A DNA stretch of 64,000 nucleotides from Aselliscus stoliczkanus (GCA_033961575.1 CM066730.1:137047523-137111522), one strand, 5' to 3'; positions 46,146 to 57,665 are shown, numbered from the stretch's first letter. Program-made: numbers and translations. Notes: generated from the letters alone by a model not told the origin.

Positions 46146-46640
46146 TGGCCACTTTAGCCTTAAGGGAGACTAGTAGGGAAAAGGAGACAGAGCGATCTAG
46201 ACCACAGACTGACCAAAAAGCCCCTTCTCTGAAGGCCCTGATTAGTGAGATCTCTGCTAGTCTGGGAAGGCAGATGGGTGAAGGAGTAGGGGCAGCCAGC
46301 CCAAGGGCGCCTTTCCCTGGTTCCCTTGAAATCCAGCGTCTGTCCTGTCCTGTCACCCAGCAGCAAGAGAACATTTGTTCCCTAAAGGGCCGGCACTGTG
46401 CCAGCAGCAGGTGGTGGCCTGTCCACTGGGAGGGAGGGAGGCAGCAGGCGAGAGCACTGATGTGTGCCGGAGACAAGATGCTGCGAGTCTGCTCATGGCA
46501 CGGTGATGACAGCAGCTGGGACAGGGTTGCAAGTCACCATTCTGTAACCATTAAAAACCAGTTGCTGTCCCTTTCACAATAATAAATTAAAATATCACTC
46601 CAAACTGTGCTGGTTTCAGACAGCAAAAAACACGAAACTC
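46146..46640. other. GC-richer unique sequence
   Basis: Overlapping open frames of about 145-150 codons occur on both strands. They have no motif in common with known proteins and are probably chance frames in GC-rich DNA. Confidence 0.4.
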
Positions 46641-46643
46641 GAA

Positions 46644-46679
46644 ACACACACACACACATACACACACACACACACACAC
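46644..46679. repeat. (AC)n microsatellite
   Basis: AC tract with one AT interruption. Confidence 0.97.
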
Positions 46680-47539
46680 GCCCCTATATGTTATCAGTTG
46701 GGTTGTCTATAAAATCGATAGGTTGTTTTGAAAATTACAGAAAAGCTTTATGGCTGTTTTTCAAGATGCAATTTTTCATTTCCTTGCAGGAAAAAAAAAC
46801 AAAGGAAAAACAGCAATCTACAATCAGTGAACAACATACACATTTGAAAACAAGAAGATAAGAAAGGAAAGTAGAGGCAACGTATTTCTTTCTGCTTATT
46901 TGGTTGCTTGAAGAACTTAAGTGTTATTACTAAACCAAACCATCAGTATCTTTTTTCACAACTGTCTGAAAATGTACACATTTGATGATGGCAGGGCCAG
47001 AGGGCAAGCCTGTGAAGTTGACCTCAATGGCCTCATGGGCTTTGGCCTTTTGCAGGCCACTTTTTAATTTAGTGACCAGATAAAGTGGTTTGGAATCCTC
47101 CTGTCTACATTGGGCAGCCCAGTGCCCTCCTGAAGACTGAAGGGGATTCATGATATAGCTCCTTATGATCTCTTACAGCCTCTTGCTGTGAATTTTAGTT
47201 TCTTGATCAACCTGCTCAACACAGCCTCTTGTGGCTGCCCCCCCTGCCTCTCCTACTCTATCCTGTTCATTGACAATTTTCTTTTTTATTCTCCAAGTCA
47301 CCATGGACAGAAGGCAGCTATAGGAAACAGACTTTCACTAAAAATGTAGGAATGACTACAGGGATTATAACACAGAAAAACTGGGTTACTAGTTGTCTCA
47401 AACACTGCCAGCCTCCCTTCCCATGGGGAAAGCCTCACTTGCTGTGTAATGTGCAGGTCCCGCTTGCAGACAGTTTATTGGCCACACCTCCAACATTCCT
47501 ATCACTTTACATGCAGAGCAAGTCAGCTCTTTTTGGTTA
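46680..47539. other. unassigned sequence
   Basis: No gene or clear repeat. Confidence 0.4.
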
Positions 47540-47540
47540 T

Positions 47541-47626
<86 letters not shown>

Positions 47627-47721
47627 CTTTCTTCCTCCCTTCCTTCCTTCCTCCCTCCCTCCCCCTTCCCTTCCTCCTTTCCTTCCTCCCTCCCTTCCTC
47701 CCTCCCTCCCTTCCTTTTTTT
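47540..47721. repeat. long polypyrimidine tract: (TTTC)n followed by (TTCC/TCCC)n
   Basis: About 180 bases without a purine on the plus strand. The first ~85 bases are (CTTT)n and the rest is mixed CCTT/CCTC. It can form triplex DNA. All open frames across it are low-complexity artefacts. Confidence 0.97.
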
Positions 47722-48559
47722 GGTAAATTCTTACCCATTTGGGACAACATAGGAGGCCGTGGTGTATACAATTTTTAAAAATAATAATCTTTGAATTTAT
47801 TCTGAAAGACATAAGAATGTAGGTTTTATCATACTAAGAGAGGGAATCTGATTAAATAAATTTGACATCAAATTCTTACTATAAGATTTACTGCTACTAT
47901 TACTGTTAAAATTACCATTATTATAAACAGGGAAAAAAGGGCAGTTTTATGCCTTCTTCCCTTAGAGTCTGTAAGCTTATGCTCTGATCTCTGATCTCAG
48001 TGGTCTGAAGTAGCGCTGTAGCTGTCACAGAAATATCATGCACAGCAATCTCCTTGGACTGATTTCCTTAAATTATCACAGATATTTACCTTTTCAGCCT
48101 GTTTTCCAGTGGGGTAAAGCTGGGTATTTGAGTTAAAGGAATGGCACTGATATCCCAGATGTGGGCTGAATAGCTTGCTTAATAGATGGAGGAAGATTAC
48201 TCAAGGCCCTCACCCACACTTGAAATCATACCCAATGTATGAGATTATTTGTGAGATCTTATTCCTGATGGATCAAAATAAATTCCTCAAGGTAGTGGCA
48301 GTAGACAGCAGGGGTTTTGCGTTTTCCATTTTGGAATCTTCTGTGGAGACTGGCAGAATACCTGGCATGACATGGGCACTTAAGCTGCTGAATGGGTAAA
48401 TGCAACGAATGACATATCATGCCAAAGGGTATTTCCAGTTATAACTGGAATACTTTCCTTCAATTTGGCATGTGTGCATGTATGCATGTGCACACAGAGT
48501 CTCTCTCTGTCTTAATTATGTTTATTCCTACATATTCCTATACATCATAACCCCCTATA
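47722..48559. other. unassigned sequence
   Basis: AT-rich; no gene or repeat recognised. Confidence 0.4.
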
Positions 48560-48640
48560 ATGGGTTGTTGGAAAAGTCATGACGTATTTTTTCTATGTTT
48601 TTCATTGCAAAACTGCGTCATGACTTTTCCAACAACCCAA
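48560..48640. mobile_element. palindromic mariner-type MITE
   Basis: An 81-bp element. The left terminal inverted repeat (48561-48584, beginning TGGGTTGTTGGAAAAGTCAT) is exactly the reverse complement of the right terminus (48616-48639). It is flanked by TA on each side (48558-48559 and 48641-48642), the Tc1/mariner target duplication. It encodes no transposase. The size and architecture parallel MADE1, but the terminal sequence differs from it. Confidence 0.85.
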
Positions 48641-48712
48641 TATGTCATATTACTTACTAAATTTGCCCCTTGTACTCTATGTTCTCATCATACTTATAAT
48701 GGTGTTGTTTAA

Positions 48713-48918
48713 CCCTCCATCGGGTGCAACTGATTTCACAGACTCATTGCACACAAATGTTCAAATATCTAACAGTTAAGTATCATGACTCATTGTTTCC
48801 GTATCTCCCCCCTCTACTATTGCCAGTTGTGTTTGTGACTTAGTACAGTAAAGACTTATTTCATAGCGGCATCTTTATGTGCAGTGAATCTGTGAAATCA
48901 GTTGCGTCTGATGGATGG
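48713..48918. mobile_element. piggyBac-type MITE
   Basis: A 206-bp element bounded by TTAA (48709-48712 and 48919-48922), the piggyBac target duplication. The left end CCCTCCATCGGGTGCAACTG and the right end, read on the complement as CCATCCATCAGACGCAACTG, form an inverted repeat of about 46 bases with few mismatches. The CCC terminus is typical of piggyBac. No open frame. Confidence 0.85.
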
Positions 48919-48922
48919 TTAA

Positions 48923-49080
48923 ATATGTGTTCATGTGTTTGTGATTATTTGTTGAAGCTCTCCATTCTTCTCTATACTTTTGACTCCATGAGGGGAGGCC
49001 ATGTCTGTGTTGTTAACTGCTGTCTTTCCAGGGCAGAGCTCAATGCCTGAAGTAGAACAGGGACTTATGGCAGAGACAGA
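48923..49080. other. unassigned sequence
   Basis: Nothing recognised. Confidence 0.4.
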
Positions 49081-49084
49081 GTAG

Positions 49085-49400
49085 CTTTCACCAAGCCCAT
49101 TTCCTCTTCTTCCTGGGCATGAGCCAGGCTATACTTCCTAGACTTATTTACTGCGAAGTAGAGCCATTTGATGGCATTCCAGCCAATGGTTGGGAGCAGA
49201 AGTAATATGTCATGGCCCTCCCCAGGCTTCCCCTGGGGTATCTTTCATACTCTTTTTTCTTACTGCTGGCTTGTGAGAGACAGGCACAGTTGTTTTGGAA
49301 GCCGTGTGTTGAAGATGATGGAGCCACATGATAGAAGGAATCTGGGCCCCTGAATCATCTCCAAGAATAAGGCCATTACCAATCAGGATTACCTATTGTG
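49085..49400 (+). mobile_element. old LTR-like fossil
   Basis: CATTCCAGCCAATGGTTGGG, AGCAGAAGTAATATGTCATG, GATGATGGAGCCACATGATA and AGGAATCTGGGCCCCTGAAT follow the order of a common old mammalian LTR. The name is uncertain. Confidence 0.5.
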
Positions 49401-49794
49401 AACTATACATGAATGAAAAAAATTTGTTATATTTGAGCTTTTATGGATTTTTGAGTTTGTTGCACTGGATAGCATTATCTTAATTTCAGCGCTCATTTTT
49501 CTGTTTGTTTGTTTGCATGTAGAATTAATAGATGTAAACAGAAAATAGGTAGCTAGGCTATAAATTGTATTTTTAGAGATGTTGAGTCCTGTGATATTAT
49601 GCCAGTCTTCAAAGTTCTAAAATACAAATTATTGCATGGTTAAGAATAAAGTGGTATCCCAGAAATCCAAATCCCCTTGTACCCTTGCAATAAATCCCTC
49701 AGACTGAAAATAACACAGGCTTGTTCTCCTTTTATACCCACAAAAGTCCTCTCCTCTCTAAGAAACCTAACTTTTCAAGTTCCTATATACCAAA
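49401..49794. other. unassigned sequence
   Basis: No element recognised. Confidence 0.4.
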
Positions 49795-50110
49795 TGTTGG
49801 TATTCCCCCCTAGTTATACATATATTAAATCCTAACCCCCAATGTGATGGAGGTGCTTATGTCGTGAGGGTAGAGCCCTCATGAATGGGATCAGTGCTCT
49901 TATAAAATAGGCTCCAGAGACACCCTAGTTCCTTCTACCATGTGAGGACACAGAGAGAAGGTGCTGGCTATGAACCAGAAAATGGTTCACCAAATATGAC
50001 ATGCTTGATATTGGACTTCTCAGCTTCCAGGACTGTGAGAAATAAATTTCTGTTGCTTATAAGCTACTAGTCTTTGGTATATTGTTATAGCAGACTGAAC
50101 ATACCAAGAC
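49795..50110 (+). mobile_element. MLT1/MST-like LTR (ERVL-MaLR)
   Basis: ATCCTAACCCCCAATGTGAT, TGTGAGGACACAGAGAGAAG, GACTTCTCAGCTTCCAGGAC, TGTGAGAAATAAATTTCTGT and TGTTATAGCAGACTGAACAT: the standard MaLR LTR order with its poly(A) signal. Solo, with no internal region. Confidence 0.85.
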
Positions 50111-50658
50111 ACTACTTCTCTATTCTTTTTTTAAAAATTATTTTATTTGATATAAACATTTTTTTAAAAAAATTATTTTCAGATGTTTAACACAGTGCAA
50201 TAGTTATACCTTTTACCCCTCAAAGTGACAACCCCCTCCCCCAATTCACCAGCCCACTCCTCCCCCCATATCATACAAATCTATCACAATTCCTTTAACT
50301 CCCTTCCACAGTATAATCCACATCCCGCGACTATCTATAGATTGAATTACAGTTGGTATACAATATAATACAACCTCAGTTTCATGTATACAGTGCAGTG
50401 ATCAAGCCTCTACTCCATCCATGAAGCGGTCTCCCTAACAAGACATGTAACCATCTGACATCCCACAAAGTATTTACAACATTATTGTATTCCCCTAACT
50501 GTCTTTCATATCCTGTGGCAATGTTGTAGTTACCTATTTATGATGTCTAATCCCTTCCCCTTTTCCCTCATCCCCACCCCCTCCCAACTAGCAACCATCA
50601 GTTTTTCCTCTATATCTATGAGACTGTTTCTGTTTACTTTGCTCGTTCATTCAGTTTT

Positions 50659-53600
50659 TCAGATTCCACATATAAGTGAGATCATATGGTATTTGTCTTT
50701 GTCCGACTGACTTATTTCACTAAACATAATAGTCTCTAGGTCCATCCATATCATTGCAAATGGTACGATTTCATTCTTCTTTATAGCGGAGTAATACTCC
50801 ATTGTATAAATGTACCACAGTTTCTGAATCCAGTCATCTACCAATGGGCATTTCAGTTGTTTCCAAGTCTTGGCTATTGTAAATAGCACTGCAATAAACA
50901 TAGGGGTGCATATATTTTTTCGAATTAGCGTCTTGGATTCTTCTGGGTGGATACCCAAGAGTGGAATTGCTGGGTCATATGGTAGTGCCATTTCCAGTTT
51001 TTTGAGATACCTCCATACTGATTTCCATAATGGTTGCACCAATCTGCAGTCCCACCAAGAGTGCACCAGGGTTCCCTTTTCTCCACACCCTCGCCAGCAC
51101 TTGTTGTTTGTTGATTTATTGATGATAGCCATTCTGACTGGAGTGAGGTGGTATCTCATTGTGGTTTTTATGTGCATTTCTCTGATGATTAATGAGGTTG
51201 AACATTTTTTCATATGCCTGTTGATCACCTGTATGTCCTCTTTAGAGAAATGCCTCTTCATATCCTCTGCCCATTTTTAAATTAGGTTGTTTGTTTTTTT
51301 TGGTGTTGAGTTTCATGAGTGTTTTATAAATTTTGGATATCAATGCCTTATCAGATATATCATTGACAAATATCTTCTCCCATTCATTAGGTTGCCTTTT
51401 TGTTTTATTGATGATTTCGTTTGCTGTGAAAAAACTTTTAAGTTTGTTGTAATCCCATATGTTCATTTTTTCTTTTATTTCCCTAGCCCGAGGGGATATA
51501 TCAATAAAAATATTACTCAGGGTAATGTCTGCGAACTTACTCCCTGTTTTCTTCTAGGAGTTTTATGGTTTCAGGTCTTACGTTTAAGTCTTTAATCCAT
51601 TTTGAGTTTGTTCTTGTATATAGTATAAGTAGGTTGTCCATTCTCATTTTTTTGCATGTGTCAGTCCAATTTTCCCAGCACTGTTTATTAAATAGACTGT
51701 CTTTACTCCAATGTAAATTCTTGCTTCCATTGTCATAGATTAAATGACCGTATATGGGTGGGTTTATTCCTGGGCTCTCTATTCTGTTCCATTGGTCTAT
51801 GTGTCTGCTTTTTTTTATGCCAGTACCATACTGTTTTGATCACTGTAGCCTTGTAGTATGTTTTGATGTCAGGTAGTGTGATGCCTCCCACTTTGTTCTT
51901 ATTTCTCAAGATTGCTGTGGCTATTCGGGCTCTGTTGTGGTTCCATATAAATTTTAGGATTCTATGTTCTATTTCTGAGAAAAATGTCTTTGGTAGTTTG
52001 ATTGGAATTGCATTGAATCTGTATATTGCCTTAGGTAGTATCGACATTTTAACTATATTAATTCTTCCTATCCCTGAACATGGTATGCATTTCCATTTAT
52101 TTGTATCTTCTTTGATTTCTCTCTTCAATCTCATAATTTTCTGAGTACAGGTCTTTTACTTCTTTAGTTAAATTGATTCCTAGATATTTTATTGTTTTTG
52201 AAGCAATTGTAAAAGGGATTGATTTCCTGATTTCTTCTTCTGATAGTTTATTATTGGTGTATAGAAATGCAACTGATTTCTGAATATTAATTTTGTATCC
52301 TGCTACCTTACCAAATTCGTTTATCAGTTCTAGCAGTTTTTTGGTGGAGTCTTTGGGATTCTCTCTATATAGTACCATGTCATCTGCATATAATGACAAT
52401 TTTACTTCCTCTTTTCCAATTTGGATGCCGTTTATTTCTTGTCTGATTGCTGTGGCTAGAACTTCCAGAACTATGTTAAATAGAAGTGGTGAAAGTGCCA
52501 GCCTTGTCTTGTTCCTGATCTTAAGGGGAAAGCTTTTAGCCTTTCCCCATTGAGTACGATGTTTGCTGTGGGCTTATCATATATGGCCTTTATTATGTTG
52601 AGATATGATCCCACTATTCCCACTTTGCTAAGAATTTTTATCATAAATCATAAAAGGCTGCTAGATTTTGTCAAATGCTTTTTCTGCATCTATTGATATG
52701 ATCATATGATTTTTATTTTTCATTTTGTTAATGTGATGTATTATGTTAATTCATTTGCAGATATTGAACCAACCTTGCATACAAGGAATGAATCCCACTT
52801 GATTGTGGTGTATGATCGTTTTAATGTAATGCTGAATTCGGTTTGCTAGTGTTTTGTTGAGAATTTTTGCATCTATGTTCATTAGGGATATCAGTCTGTA
52901 GTTTTCTTTTTTTGTAATATCTTTGTCTGACTTTGGAATCAGGGTGATAGTGACTTCATAGAAAGAGTTTGGGAGCCTTTCCTCCTTCTGTATTTTTTTG
53001 AATAGTTTGAAGAAAACAGGTATTAATTCTTTTTTGAATGTTTTGTAAAATTCACCTGTGAAGCCATCTGGTCCAGGACTGTTGTTTGTTGGAAGCGTGT
53101 TGATTACTGATTCAATTTCTTTGGCAGTAATCAGTCTGTTCAGAATTTCTGTTTCTTTTTGGTTCAGACTTGGTAGATTGTATGCTTCTAGAAATTTGTC
53201 CATTTCTTCCAGATTGTTGAATTTGTTAGCATATAGTTGCTTGTAGTATTTTCTTAACATTTTCTCTATTTCTGTGGTATCTGTTGTCACTTTTGCTCTT
53301 TCATTTCTGATTTTATTAATTTGGGTCCTCTCTCTCTTTTTCTTGGTGAGTCTGGCTAAGGGTTTGTCGATTTTGTTTATCTTTTCAAAAAACCAACACT
53401 TGGTTTCATTGATCTTATGTATTGTTTTTTTGTTCTCTATTTCATTTATTTCTTCTCTGGTCTTTATTACTTCCTTCTTTGTACTCCCTTTGGGCTTGTT
53501 TTGCTGTTTTTTTTTCCAGTTCTCTTAGGTGTAAAGATAGTCTGTTGATATGAGATTGTTCTTCCTTCTTTAGGTAAGCCTGCACTGCTATGAACTTACC

Positions 53601-54475
53601 TCTTAAGACTGCTTTCACTGTATCCCAGAGATTTGGGGTCATGGTGTTTTCATTTTCATTTGTCTCAATGTATCTTTTGATTTCCTCCTTGAACTCATTT
53701 TTGACCCATTCACTATTCAGTAGCATGTTATTTAGCCTCCATGTATTTGTAAACTTTCCAGATTTCTTCTTACAATTGATTTCTAGTTTCATAGCATTGT
53801 GGTCAGAGAAGACACTTGATATGATTTCAATCTTCTTAAATTTGTTGAGACTTGTTTTGTGGCCTAACATGTGGTCTGTCTTGGAAAATGTTCTATGTGC
53901 ACTTGAGAAGAATGTATATTCTGTAGCTTTGGGATGAAATGCTCTAAAACTATCAATTAAATCCAGTTGGTCTAAAGTGCCACTGTGTCCATGTTGATTT
54001 TCTGTCTGGAAGATCTGTCCATTGGTGACAATGGGGTGTTGAAGTCCCCTACTACAATAGTGTTACTGTTGATCTCTGTCTTTATGTCTGTCAAAATCTG
54101 TTTTATATATTTAGGAGCTTCTATATTGGGTTCATAGATGTTTACTAGGGTTATGTCCTCTTGTTGAATTGATCCCTTCATTATTATGTAGTGCCCTTCT
54201 TTGTCTTTTATTGTAGTCTTAATTTTAAAGTCTATTTTGTCTGAAATAAGTATTGCTACTCCAGCTTTTTTCTCATTTTTATTTGCATGAAATATCTTAT
54301 TCCATCCCTTTACTTTCCATCTGTGTGTGTCTTTTGATCTGAGATGAGTCTCTTGTAGACAGCATATGCATGGATCCTGTTTTCTTATCCACTCAGCCAC
54401 TCTGTGTCCTTTGATTGGAGCATTTAGCCCATTCACATTTAAAATAATTACTGATAGGTGCATATTTATTGCCAT
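50659..54475 (-). pseudogene. L1 ORF2p (endonuclease and reverse transcriptase), multiple frameshifts
   Basis: ORF2p nicks the target and copies the RNA in situ. The endonuclease begins at the ATG at 54475 (motifs NVNGLN, QETHL). The frame breaks near 53970 and resumes at 53870 with SDHN. The reverse transcriptase lies in frames 53290-52751 and 52399-52097; the latter holds the active-site YADD. The C-terminal region is split over 52134-51733, 51466-51242 and 51261-50659. The last frame retains the zinc knuckle C-X3-C-X7-H-X4-C within [19 protein letters not shown]. The individual motifs survive but at least five frame breaks abolish the protein. Confidence 0.92.
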
Positions 54476-54566
54476 TTTTTTATTTGTATTTCTTGTCTTG
54501 CTGGGTTAGCTTGTTTTCCCCTTTCTTCTGTTTAAAAAGCCCTTTTAACATTTCCTGCAATGCTGG

Positions 54567-55524
54567 CTAGGTGGTAATGAACTCCTTAAGCTTATTCTTT
54601 TCTGAGAAGCTCCTTATCTCTCCTTCAATTTTCAGTGATAGCCGTGCTGGGTAGAGCAATCTTGGTTGTAGATCTTTATTTTGTGTCACTTTGAATATCT
54701 CCTGCCACTCCCTCCTGGCCTGCAGAGTTTCTGTAGAAAAGTCAGCTGTTAGTCTTATAAGAGTTCTTTTGTATGTAAACTGCTGTCTTTCTCTTGCTGC
54801 TTTTAGGATTCTGTCTTTGTCTTTAAGCTTTGCCATTTTAACTGTGATGTGTCTTGGTGTGGGCCTGTTTGGGTTCAGCTTGTTTGGAACTCTCTGCACT
54901 TCCTGGGCTTGTATGTCGATTTCTTTCACCAGGGTGAAGGGTAGGGAAGTTTTCAGTCATTATTTCTTTAAATACATTCTCAATCCCTTGCTTCTTCTCT
55001 TCTCCTTCTGGTATTCCTATGGTGCAAGAGTTGTTGTGTATCATGTTGTCCCAGAGGTCTCTTAAACTATTTTCATTCTTCTTTATTCTTTTTTCTTTTT
55101 GTTGTTCCAACTGGGTGATTTCTGCTATTTTGTCTTCTAATTCACTGATCTGATCCTCTGCTTCAGTTATTCTACTGGTGAGTCCTTCAAGTGTGTTCTT
55201 CATTTCAGTTATTGTATTCTTTAGTTCTAACTTGTTGTTTTTTATGGTTTTCCTATCCTTCTTTATGTCCTTGCTAAGTTTCTTAAACATTCTTTTCATC
55301 AGTGTTCTAAACTCTGTCTCTGAAAGGTTGGATACCTCCGTGTCATTTCTAGAGTTTTCTTCTGATCTTTTATTTGGGACTTGTTTCTTTGTTTCTTCAT
55401 TCTGGCTGTCGTTCTGTGAATGCTTTGATGTATTAATTAGATAGATCGCCTGGGTCCATGGAATTGGCTTGGGGTCCGGGAGACCTGGTACTTTCCTGCA
55501 GGGAATGCGCCAGGAAGTGTGCAC
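54567..55524 (-). pseudogene. L1 ORF1p (RNA-binding chaperone), frameshifted
   Basis: In intact L1 elements ORF1p forms a trimer that coats the L1 RNA. Two minus-strand frames carry it here. 55524-54838 holds an acidic N-terminus, a coiled-coil rich in Glu/Lys/Leu (roughly frame residues 65-160, ending ELEDKIAEITQLEQQ) and the start of the RRM. 54929-54567 holds the C-terminal part with RVPNKLNPNRPTPRHI. A frameshift near 54930-54960 separates them. The first 25 or so residues of the open frame are probably 5' UTR read-through, because the canonical start seems to lie further in. Too damaged to be translated whole. Confidence 0.88.
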
Positions 55525-55554
55525 CTCCGCCCCTTCTTCACTAGTTCTCTATCC

Positions 55555-56645
55555 TTAAATGATCCTCTCTTTCTTTCTGTACCTTTGAAAAATCTAACAT
55601 TTTACCAGGCATTAATAATATTTTGAAACCAACTTGTATTAAGGTGTGAACTACCGATTTCTGTTTTACTTTCACAAAGAAGATATGATTTTTGGGAGAA
55701 TGGCAAAAATTGGTCTCTATTTGCTGAAATTTCAGGAGTGGATTAATACAAAGCAAAGATTATTTAGCAGTGTCAGGCAGTTGACACTCTCATTTCTCAT
55801 CATCCTAAAGTATTTGCACTACTCAACACAGATGGCAGAGAACAATCATAAAGGAAGTCTGATATTCATAAAAACATAGAACTGAGTTATCAGCCCTAGA
55901 CTTTAATCTCTGCATTACTTTCATTGAAGGAAAATCATTCCTAACTGAAATAGATGCCAATGTTTTCTCATGACAATGTGCTGCCTCTGAAATTATGGAC
56001 TCCAACAGGCTCAGGAGAGAAGGTGGGAGTCTAGATGTTATGGTGTCAGGAAGACTGTAGAAATATTTGTTTGTGGGTTCAATCTAACACAGCTATAAGA
56101 AATAAGGTTGTCTGGTAACTGGAAAGTAATACTCCATCTGGAACCTTTCTTTTCAGAGGCATGGAACCTGGTAATGAAGGCCAGACTTGAGGAACCGTAA
56201 GAATCTGCAATGTCCTTGCCTGCATCCCCGACTTCCAGGCTTAAGAACTAAAGACTCAGCTTATCCAATAAATTAAAACATTAAAGGACCACTTCTTACT
56301 ATGAGTGAGGTCCAGATAAAGTGTGTTACCTCCCAACTGATGTTTAGGTAAGTCTTGGATGAGTATATTAACCCCGTGGGCAAAGTGAGTCTAGATTCCC
56401 TGCCTCACCCTGACCATTTGTGGCCTGTCTGCCTGACTGACAAGGATCTTCTTTCTCAAGTATCCTTAGGGTTAGAGCCTAACCCAGCATTCCAAGATGG
56501 TTAATTGAAAGCCAAGGCCATCATGTCCTGCCAGCCTTCTTTTCTAAGAAGCTAGATTCAAACAGCCTTCTTTGATCCATGACTGTGACACCTACCTGAA
56601 AACAATCCATCCCTTCCTAAAAGCCCCAAATCTGTTCTCTACAAG
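55555..56645. other. unassigned unique sequence
   Basis: No gene or repeat recognised beyond the L1 flank. Confidence 0.4.
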
Positions 56646-56649
56646 GAGA

Positions 56650-56815
56650 CTTAGTCTCTTTGGCTATTACTGCTTGTTATGCTGCCCTTCATGGACCGCC
56701 TCCCTCCTTAAAGACCTGGTCCATGTCTTATTCATCTCCACATCCCTAGTGATCAGCATGGAGCTTGGCACATTGAAGGTGCCCAGTAAGTATACAGTGA
56801 CTACATAAAACACTG
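56650..56815 (+). repeat. L2 LINE 3' end
   Basis: GACCTGGTCCATGTCTTATT, CATCTCCACATCCCTAGTGA, CATGGAGCTTGGCACATTGA. It explains part of the minus-strand open frame of 204 codons that covers it. Confidence 0.8.
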
Positions 56816-57289
56816 GCTCCATTGTGAAAAAAAGACAGTCTCCTGATGCTCTGATTAATTTCCCTGATGTTGACTGCCTCCAGCTTGTGACCATATCTAA
56901 CCAAGGCCACCCAGAGCTGGGCCAAGTGATAGATATAGAGCCTTCCCAACTGAGGGTGTGGGAGGTTGGGAAGTGAGAAACATGACAGAACACAGCGTGA
57001 AAGAAACAAAAACCTGCTGCTATTACCAAACATTTAGGATAAAGGATGTTTTCTCTAAAGGGAAACTGAGCTAAGGGAACTCTAGCCTCAGAAGCTGAGA
57101 TAGTTGTTCCTATGGAAAGGGACTGAAGAGAGAAAAATAGACTGCTTTCAATCCAAGATTCTGACATTCTGAGCAAAACGTGATCAATAAATCCTAACAA
57201 TGTTTCAGTAGTAATTCTATTCACTATGATGACTACAGCAATGATCACCATCAGTACCTCTTTTGTCATCACTATTACCACCTATTATC
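56816..57289. other. unassigned sequence
   Basis: Unique as far as I can read; antisense open frame judged to be chance. Confidence 0.4.
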
Positions 57290-57339
57290 TGAGCCAGAGC
57301 TTGATAATTTTACCAATATCTCCTTATTTAATCCTCACA

Positions 57340-57419
<80 letters not shown>

Positions 57420-57470
57420 AATCATTATCTCCATTGTATAGGTAAACTGAGGTCCAGGAGGATTAAATAT
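57290..57470 (-). repeat. MIR SINE with internal microsatellite
   Basis: TCCTTATTTAATCCTCACAA before the array and TTATCTCCATTGTATAGGTA, AACTGAGGTCCAGGAGGATT after it are the two halves of an antisense MIR. Confidence 0.75.
57346..57416. repeat. (GA)35 microsatellite
   Basis: A 71-base perfect GA tract located within the MIR, apparently expanded from its GAGAGA-like patch. Confidence 0.98.
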
Positions 57471-57489
57471 GACAGAGACAAGGCTGCAC

Positions 57490-57665
57490 ATCATCACATT
57501 TCCTGAGCACACAAACAGACTACACTTCTCAGCCTACTTTGCAGCTGGATTTGGCCATGAACTAAATTCTGGCTGGTGGAATGTGGGGAGAAATTATGTA
57601 AGCTATTTCTAAGACTGGCTTTTAAAAACATTCTACACAAGCCCCCAGCTTTTCTTACCCTCCTG
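57490..57665 (+). mobile_element. old LTR-like fossil
   Basis: CTTCTCAGCCTACTTTGCAG, TGGATTTGGCCATGAACTAA and TTCTGGCTGGTGGAATGTGG, the order of a common old mammalian LTR. Confidence 0.55.

Larger units (their letters stand above)
50126..55544 (-). mobile_element. nearly complete but inactive L1 retrotransposon
   Basis: Read on the minus strand, the order is ORF1 (about 55440-54567), a short spacer, ORF2 (54475 to 50659), a 3' UTR (50658-50126) and an A-rich end. Duplications TTCTCTATTC (50116-50125) and TTCTCTATCC (55545-55554), differing at one base, bound it. It is about 5.4 kb. It is truncated just upstream of ORF1, so it lacks almost all of the 5' UTR promoter. Frameshifts in both ORFs make it dead. 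It sits immediately after the MLT1-like LTR. Confidence 0.93.

Noticed and set aside
46027..46582. Overlapping frames of 145-149 codons on both strands
   Set aside because: GC-rich DNA lowers stop-codon frequency, which favours long chance frames on both strands. No domain seen.
47352..47812. Ser/Phe/Leu-rich and Lys/Glu-rich open frames of 80-124 codons
   Set aside because: They are translations of the polypyrimidine tract (both strands), not genes.
50870..55444. Plus-strand frames of 77-136 codons across the L1
   Set aside because: Antisense shadows of the L1 ORFs; the sense strand has the conserved motifs.
56667..57281. A 204-codon minus-strand frame, the longest outside the L1
   Set aside because: It runs antisense across an L2 fragment and the peptide has no recognisable domain. 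With thousands of frames in the window, one of this length is not surprising.
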